From Anastatus disparis (lineage: Eukaryota; Arthropoda; Insecta; Hymenoptera; Eupelmidae): a stretch of DNA of 64,000 nt. The position numbers were made by a program, and so were the translations under genes. The notes beneath the pieces were generated by a model. The model was not told where the DNA came from and searched no databases. It worked only from the letters and a program-made list of their open reading frames with translations. Positions 58,572 through 64,000 of the stretch are shown here, piece by piece. Location of the stretch: contig JAFFSR010000316.1 of NCBI GenBank assembly GCA_017163975.1, forward strand, positions 1,021,001 to 1,085,000. The letters run 5' to 3'. Each line of letters starts with the position of its first letter. Positions within the stretch are counted from its first letter, which is position 1.

Positions 58572-58836
58572 TATATATAAATTTTGCGAATACGGCGTGC
58601 GCAATCCCGAGAAGCATCTGGAACAAAGCCGATGTATTAGAAAAGTACGAAAAAAAGATACTCTTGTGTCTTTTGTGCCAGACGATTGTGAAGACTTTGA
58701 TGATAACGGATTTCACGTCGTTAAAAATCACCACTGTCAACTTTACTGTAATCCTTCGAATCACAAAAGCGAATATTTGAGAGCCAACATTTTATTTCTG
58801 GCAAGTAAGATAAAATTATTTAATCCTTCACTATGA
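58572..58836 (+). pseudogene. Unknown exon, right copy at the palindrome core
   Basis: Reads FCEYGVRNPEKHLEQSRCI, RKVRKKDTLVSFVPDDCEDF, DDNGFHVVKNHHCQLYCNPS and EYLRANILFLASKIKLFNPS. Colinear with the left copy; about 20 residue differences over 80 and no indel. The donor is weakened to GCAAGTAAGAT. Confidence 0.5.
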
Positions 58837-59822
58837 ATTTCATAAATTGAAATTATTTTCATAATACTTTTAAATATGATTAGAAGTATTATTTCTAAAT
58901 AAATTAAAAGTATTATTTTCATTTTTAAAATATGTTAAAATAAATTGCTCCGTTTTTAATAAAATTTATTATAATTGAGAATAGAATAAAAATAAATAAG
59001 AAAAAATTTTTTTTTTAATCAACTTATTATTTCTTAATGAAATGAATAATATTTGTAATTTAATCTATTCTGAATATATGTATTCCAACCATATAAATTT
59101 TTATTATCATAGACGATCTTTGGCTCCTATTCGTAGACCTAACTCAAGAAGCGGTTGTTACTTGAACCTAATTCTGTCTTTGTCTCTCCATTATAAGAAT
59201 AAAAGACAGATGATACAACCGTTACTTGATCTAATAGCTACACTGGAAAAAAAATTTACAAATTTCGCGTGAAATTCCGTGATAAAAGGAACATTTTCAC
59301 ATACCAATTTAATATCATTTCAAAACAATGTATAATAACTATTTTCATGGTCAAAAATAAGGCTTCCTTTTTTTTAACATTCTGCAGTTAAAAATGAAAT
59401 TTCATTTCGTTAATATGAAAGGACAAAGATAAGCCACCTGCTCTAGGATAAATTTAGAACAAACGTGCCTGTTTTCTTTTAATATCTTACAAATAATATA
59501 TGTTTTTGATTAACCATCATTGATTATTTTATTACTCACTAATGTCAAATTATTTTTTTCTTTTATGCTATATTATTGAAAAAATCAATAATTTATAAAA
59601 AAATTATATCTTTTTATTACTATTTAGTTTTTGAATAACACTAATTTAAAAATTCGTTTCATGACACAATATATAATAGAGTTGAGATTGAGATTAGAAA
59701 AGGACAAAAATAGATGACCTATTTTAAAACAAAATTTTTAAGGGTTTGCTTTATCGATTAAATATAGTTTAAAAATAAATTTCTTTTTTTTCATATGAAT
59801 AAATATCAGAATTGTTTGTAAT

Positions 59823-60436
59823 CCCTAGCGGAAATATAAAATGTTTAAAAATGTTTAAAACTGTTCAAAACTGTTTGAAACTGTTTATAAGTGCGAAATT
59901 TAGGACATTTAAAACAGTTATGAATAGTTTCAAACATTTTTAAACACTTTCAAAAAGTTTTGAAACGGTGTTTAATAGTTTTTAATTTTTTATGTTAAAA
60001 AGTTATAGATTATTTTAAATATTCAAAATATTTCAAAACAATTTTAAATCAATATGAACTATTTTTTATTAACTTGAACAGTTTTGAACGGTTTTAAACA
60101 GTTTTAAACACCTTTAAACAGTTTCAAACAGTTTTAAAAAGTTTTAAAAATTTCGAAATGATTTCAAGCAGTGTTTCATAATTTTGAGTTTGCAAAAATT
60201 TTCTTATATATATTAAAATTTATATAATATATACGAGAAAATGTTCACTTAAGTTTCAAATTATTCTCTATTGTTCAATACTGTTCAAAAATGTTCAAAA
60301 CTGTATATAACTGTTTTAAATGTCCCAAATTTCACATTTATAAACTATTTTGAACAGTTTTAAACATTTCTAAACAGTTTTGAATAATTTTAAACTATTT
60401 CGAACAGTAATGCACATTTTATATTTCCACTAGGGA
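59823..60436. mobile_element. MITE rich in AACAGTTTTAAAC motifs, 614 bp
   Basis: The ends CCCTAGCGGAAATATAAAAT and complement CCCTAGTGGAAATATAAAAT are flanked by AT on both sides. The interior repeats AAACAGTTTTAAACA-like 10-11 bp steps in both orientations. Present only in the right half. Confidence 0.85.
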
Positions 60437-60614
60437 TTGGAGATATCATCTTCTCCTCTATTTTATTGCCAGTGGGACTCTTAATCGCTGTGGACTGAGA
60501 CACATGATTTCACCTTACTCATGTAATTTTTATTGGCTAGGGAGAATTTGTAATTCGTTTTTCCTGGTCTCCTAGTTCTATTTCACAGAGAAAAATTCTG
60601 AAAAACTTTTCCAA

Positions 60615-60690
60615 AATTTTCCCGAGGATTAAACTCCGGTCTACTACAGCATGAGCCAAGAGCGTTAGCCCCTGCGCTACCACCAATTCT
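60615..60690 (-). repeat. tRNA-like SINE head in palindrome centre, right
   Basis: Complement of 57118-57185 (GCGTTAGCCCCTGCGCTACC). Same decay state. Confidence 0.5.
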
Positions 60691-61501
60691 ACTTATAGGT
60701 ATGAACTTATTTTAAATAAATGAAAATCCGAAGAGTGTAAATATGTATAAATTTCAAGAACAAGCTAAGGAAAATCATCACTACTGAAAATATTGTATGA
60801 ATTCTCATGTAAGATCTCATATGAAATCGCCTATGAAATCTCATATATATTCATTATTTTTTGAAAATAAAATAAATATATGTGAGATCATTCAATTTCA
60901 TATGCGATCTCATACAATCTCATGTGCGATCTCATATGTGATCTCACATGGGATCTTTTATATATTTTATTCAATTTAAAAAATTTGAAAAAGATATTTA
61001 TTACTTTTTAATTTTTTTCGGCTTGTTCTTTAAATTTTGACAAATTTTGACATTAGCTACCATTATTTTAGTTAAAATAAAAAAATCCTTTAGAGCTGTT
61101 ATTTTTTTATGAACTTGAATCGCAAATTATATATCAAAGTGGCCAAACCTAACCCCGAAATACTATAAATTGCTAATTTGTATATAACTTGGTAGATTTC
61201 TTCAGTTGTTCGCACTGAAGTTGAATCCTACTAATTTTTTTATTGAAGTGAAACATAAACTTGGATCAGAAATATTATCAGAAGGGGAAAGCATCACCAT
61301 ATCCTTAATTTATATAATTACACTAATATTATAAACACGTATTCGTACACTAGAACATCATCATATTCAATAAATTTAGGAGAGCCATAAGACCCAATGT
61401 ATCTTGCCCGGGGTTAGTAGTTCTAATTTTGGCCACTTCGTTTTTGCATGGTATTTCATGGCCTCACTTTCAAATTAAGGATCGGCTTTCGACTAACTTT
61501 A

Positions 61502-61787
61502 CACTGAAAAGTTATTCGCTCAGCTGTTTCCCCCACTCAAGACCACGAACAAGCCTTGTGAAAAGTCGACGCTTTGAGCCGAAAAGTCTGCCCTTCAAGC
61601 TAAAAGAGTTCAACCGCTGAACATACGCATGAGTCTTCCCTTTACATTCGTCATAGGCGCTGCTATCGCGCTCTTGTGCGTTCTCAATGCGCCCGAGGGA
61701 CTAGCCACTAATCCCTTTTACGGCACGCGTATTATAGTGCGTTTTGGCGGTTATAAGTCTAGTAGCTAGACTTTTTAGTTCTCAGTG
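61502..61787. mobile_element. TA-flanked MITE, 286 bp
   Basis: The ends CACTGAAAAGTT and complement CACTGAGAAC are flanked by TA (61500-61501, 61788-61789). The left arm at about 53751-53757 is continuous (CGGTAAAGTTAG), so TA is duplicated, as with Tc1/mariner. It is GC-richer than its surroundings. Confidence 0.85.
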
Positions 61788-62884
61788 TACCGATCGAAAA
61801 TAGCTAAAAAAGAATTTTGACAAATTTACACGCTTCCGTTTCTCATATGTTAAAATGAATAGATATTTACAAGTGAAAGCAATTCTGATATGTATTTTTA
61901 TTAAAAATAAATTAAATTACTTTTTTAGCTACTTTCAATCAGTAAAAATTGCCCAAAACCTCGTCTAAAACTGACCTTTAACATGTCAAATAGTATAATA
62001 CTAAAATATGTGTATTACCTTACTTTTAACGTTTAGACTTACAATGCATACAAATATAATTCTTATTATGAAAACTATATGAATAGTCTGTATGAATATG
62101 ATTATATATCATGGTTTGAAATTATATTCGAGCACGATTTTAAAATTTTTCAGATTACCGTAGATTTACGACTGAATTAGGAAAACAAGCAATAAGATTG
62201 CGATTATACTCTAAAATAAAAGTAAAATCAATAATTCTTGAGTCAGAAAAATCTATATTATTTAAATCTGTAAGACGCTATTGTAAATGATATGTAAAAA
62301 TAATTTATCAGTATGATAAAAAAAAGATATTAAGTACTAAGTCACTGTCAGTTCATTGAAGGTAGTTTGTCATAATGTTCTAAGACATAAATAAAGCTGC
62401 AACTGTTTTTAGGGTGACATGCAAATCGTGTTATGCCGTAAATCTAAACCAGATGCAGCGTGCGTCATAGAACGACACTACCTGTTGATTAGAAAAACTG
62501 TCATTAATCAGTGAACTGACCCCGAGCCTCGTATACATGATTTCGTCTGCGGTATAAAATAAGTATCTCAATTTGTGAATACACAAATTTTGTACAAACC
62601 TTTGTATACGAACGGCATCGCTCCAGACCTCACTGGAAAGTGATGGACTTTTCGAGTGTGAAAGGCGATATATATGATTGTAGTGACTAGTATCTTAACT
62701 ATTACTTGTAAATAACGTCTAAATCTTCGTAAAAAATTTGTTTGTTTGTATTATTATTTAATTGCCAAGTATAATTATGCTCGAATATAGTTTAAAACCA
62801 TAATCCATAATAGCATGCCTTAGATAACGATTGTTTTGTAGATGTAGTGTAGAATCATTCAATCGTAAAAATAAAATTTTTTTT

Positions 62885-63300
62885 CACACGAGATCTCACG
62901 TGAGATCTCATGTGAGATTGGGTAACGGGAAAATTAATTTTATTGCACATGAAATCTCATGTGAGATCTCATGTGAGATTGGGTAACGGGAAAATTAATT
63001 TTATTGCACATGAAATCTCATGTGAGATCTCATGTGAGATTGGGTAACGGGAAAATTAATCTATTGCACATGAAATCTCATGTGAGATCTCATGTGAGAT
63101 TGGGTAACGGGAAAATTAATCTATTGCACATGAAATCTCATGTGAGATCTCATGTGAGATTGGGTAACGGGAAAATTAATTTTATTGCACATGAGATCTC
63201 ATGTGAGATCTCACATGAGATCTCACGTGAGATCGGGCATCAGGAAAAATAAAATGTTGTGGCACATCAGATCTCACGTGAGATCTCATATGAGTTCTCA
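62885..63300. repeat. 60-61 bp tandem repeat of GAGATCTC blocks, right outer end
   Basis: Units start GCACATGAAATCTCATGTGA at 62945, 63006, 63066, 63126 and 63187, each with TTGGGTAACGGGAAAATTAA. A diverged unit with GATCGGGCATCAGGAAAAAT follows. The left outer end has only two or three such units. Confidence 0.95.
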
Positions 63301-63357
63301 TATGAGATCTTGTTTCATTTTCAATCGTGAGATCTCATGTCATTTTTTTCAGTAGGG

Positions 63358-63929
63358 AAACGAATCATAAGAAGACGTAATAGTTGAAAAAATGGTATGA
63401 TGCGCTATGGTAACAATGCTATCAAATCGAAAATAAAAAAGAAACATTTTGAAATCTGTTAAAAAAAATAAGATAAAATTGCATATTTTCTTTTACCCTA
63501 AAATTTAGTATTTTTTATGTATGAAAACATATGAAAATGAAAAAAAATATATGTATAGTATTTTAGAAAATTGTGTTTGAAAAAATATCTTTTCGGTTGT
63601 TATAAATAACTCAGAGAGATCAACTCGTATTGCAAAAATCGAAACAGCATTTGAAACTGGAAGAATTCCGCAAATTATAATTTAAAAAACGTTCAAAAGG
63701 GTCAAAAATTGACGAAGCCACAGCAATTTGAAAATTGAGGTTCATTTTTAATTTTCCAATTCTCATTTTTACACTCAACACTAAATACGCTGTAGCGAGG
63801 AAAAAACATATTTTCGAGCGTTCTGCGAGGTAAATTTTATCTTCACATACATATTAGAAGGTATTTTTAGTACTTAAAAGAAAAAAAAAATTTGATCAGT
63901 GACGGCCTGCATGAATCTGAATGCAATCA
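63358..63929. repeat. Family B copy 2, 3' arm, second half
   Basis: Matches 38760-39300 of copy 1 in order, including CCTGCATGAATCTGAATG near the end. The terminal GGAATCAGCCAT is changed to CAATCATTC-like sequence. The remaining 71 bp of the window has no feature. Confidence 0.85.
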
Positions 63930-64000
63930 TTCTTACATTTTGACAAAATAGATTGATAGTTTAAACAAATGATTTGTGAATTGATTTAATTGAGATGATT

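Larger units (their letters stand above)
51879..63357. mobile_element. 11.5 kb nested palindrome inserted in family B copy 2
   Basis: The ends are CCCTACTCAAAAAAATGACA (51879) and the complement of the right end, CCCTACTGAAAAAAATGACA (63357). The left segment 51879-57028 and the right segment 60779-63357 are inverted copies of one element, each bounded by CCCTACTGAAAA-like ends. They flank a centre (57029-60778) that is itself an imperfect palindrome. Outer arm pairing includes 52490-52740 with 62400-62660 and 53700-53880 with 61365-61500. Later insertions unique to one arm explain most of the length difference. No transposase was found and no clear target duplication resolved. Confidence 0.85.

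Noticed and set aside
61429..61620. 63-codon frame starting in the right palindrome arm
   Set aside because: It spans the arm and the edge of the TA-flanked MITE, so it is created by the insertion. No motif.
63004..63252. Open frame of repeated HMKSHVRSHVR text
   Set aside because: It is a translation of the GAGATCTC tandem repeat whose 60-61 bp period happens to keep frame. No protein family.

Overview
This is a eukaryotic, very AT-rich window made almost entirely of transposable elements. The content (non-LTR and LTR retroelements, a Penelope-like element, Helitrons, tRNA-derived SINEs, many palindromic MITEs, and a glycoprotein related to those of insect chuviruses) fits an arthropod, most likely an insect. 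A hymenopteran is my guess from the element mix, not something the sequence proves. There are no prokaryotic operons or CRISPR arrays, and no intact host gene. Almost every coding stretch is broken by stops and frameshifts. Layout: 506-1740 is a dead non-LTR ORF1. 1.9-8.4 kb is palindromic MITEs, minisatellites and a defective relative (5347-7192) of the large family A elements. 8982-13253 is a TTAA-type MITE split by a 3.9 kb TA-flanked insertion, which itself holds nested TTAA palindromes, a tRNA-like sequence and a SINE. 14.4-19.3 kb has an RT scrap, a palindrome, a 38 bp minisatellite and two Penelope-like fragments, one inside a TTAA-flanked inverted-repeat element. 19.6-23.9 kb is a dead LTR-type element with Gag, a long zinc-knuckle array, protease and a chuvirus-like envelope gene, but no RT, RNase H or integrase. 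24363-29422 is a 5 kb foldback element (family A) carrying the same broken gene in both arms; a diverged third copy lies at 46.4-49.05 kb. 29961-33312 is a degraded Helitron helicase followed by an intact acidic ORF. 34101-39308 is a second inverted-repeat element (family B) inserted into a tandem array; a second B copy (49923-63929) is split by an 11.5 kb palindrome at 51879-63357. 40.7-41.5 kb is a G-rich higher-order minisatellite. 43.0-45.4 kb holds decayed exons of an unidentified spliced gene or genes. The strongest observations: families A and B each encode a protein I cannot name, with candidate RNase H-like catalytic residues, inside long inverted repeats. The giant palindrome carries one-arm insertions whose empty sites survive in the other arm, which validates Helitron, SINE and TA-transposon termini inside this one sequence. 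Two inverted copies of an unknown exon sit at its core. All family assignments are from reading translations and repeats by eye, with no database search.
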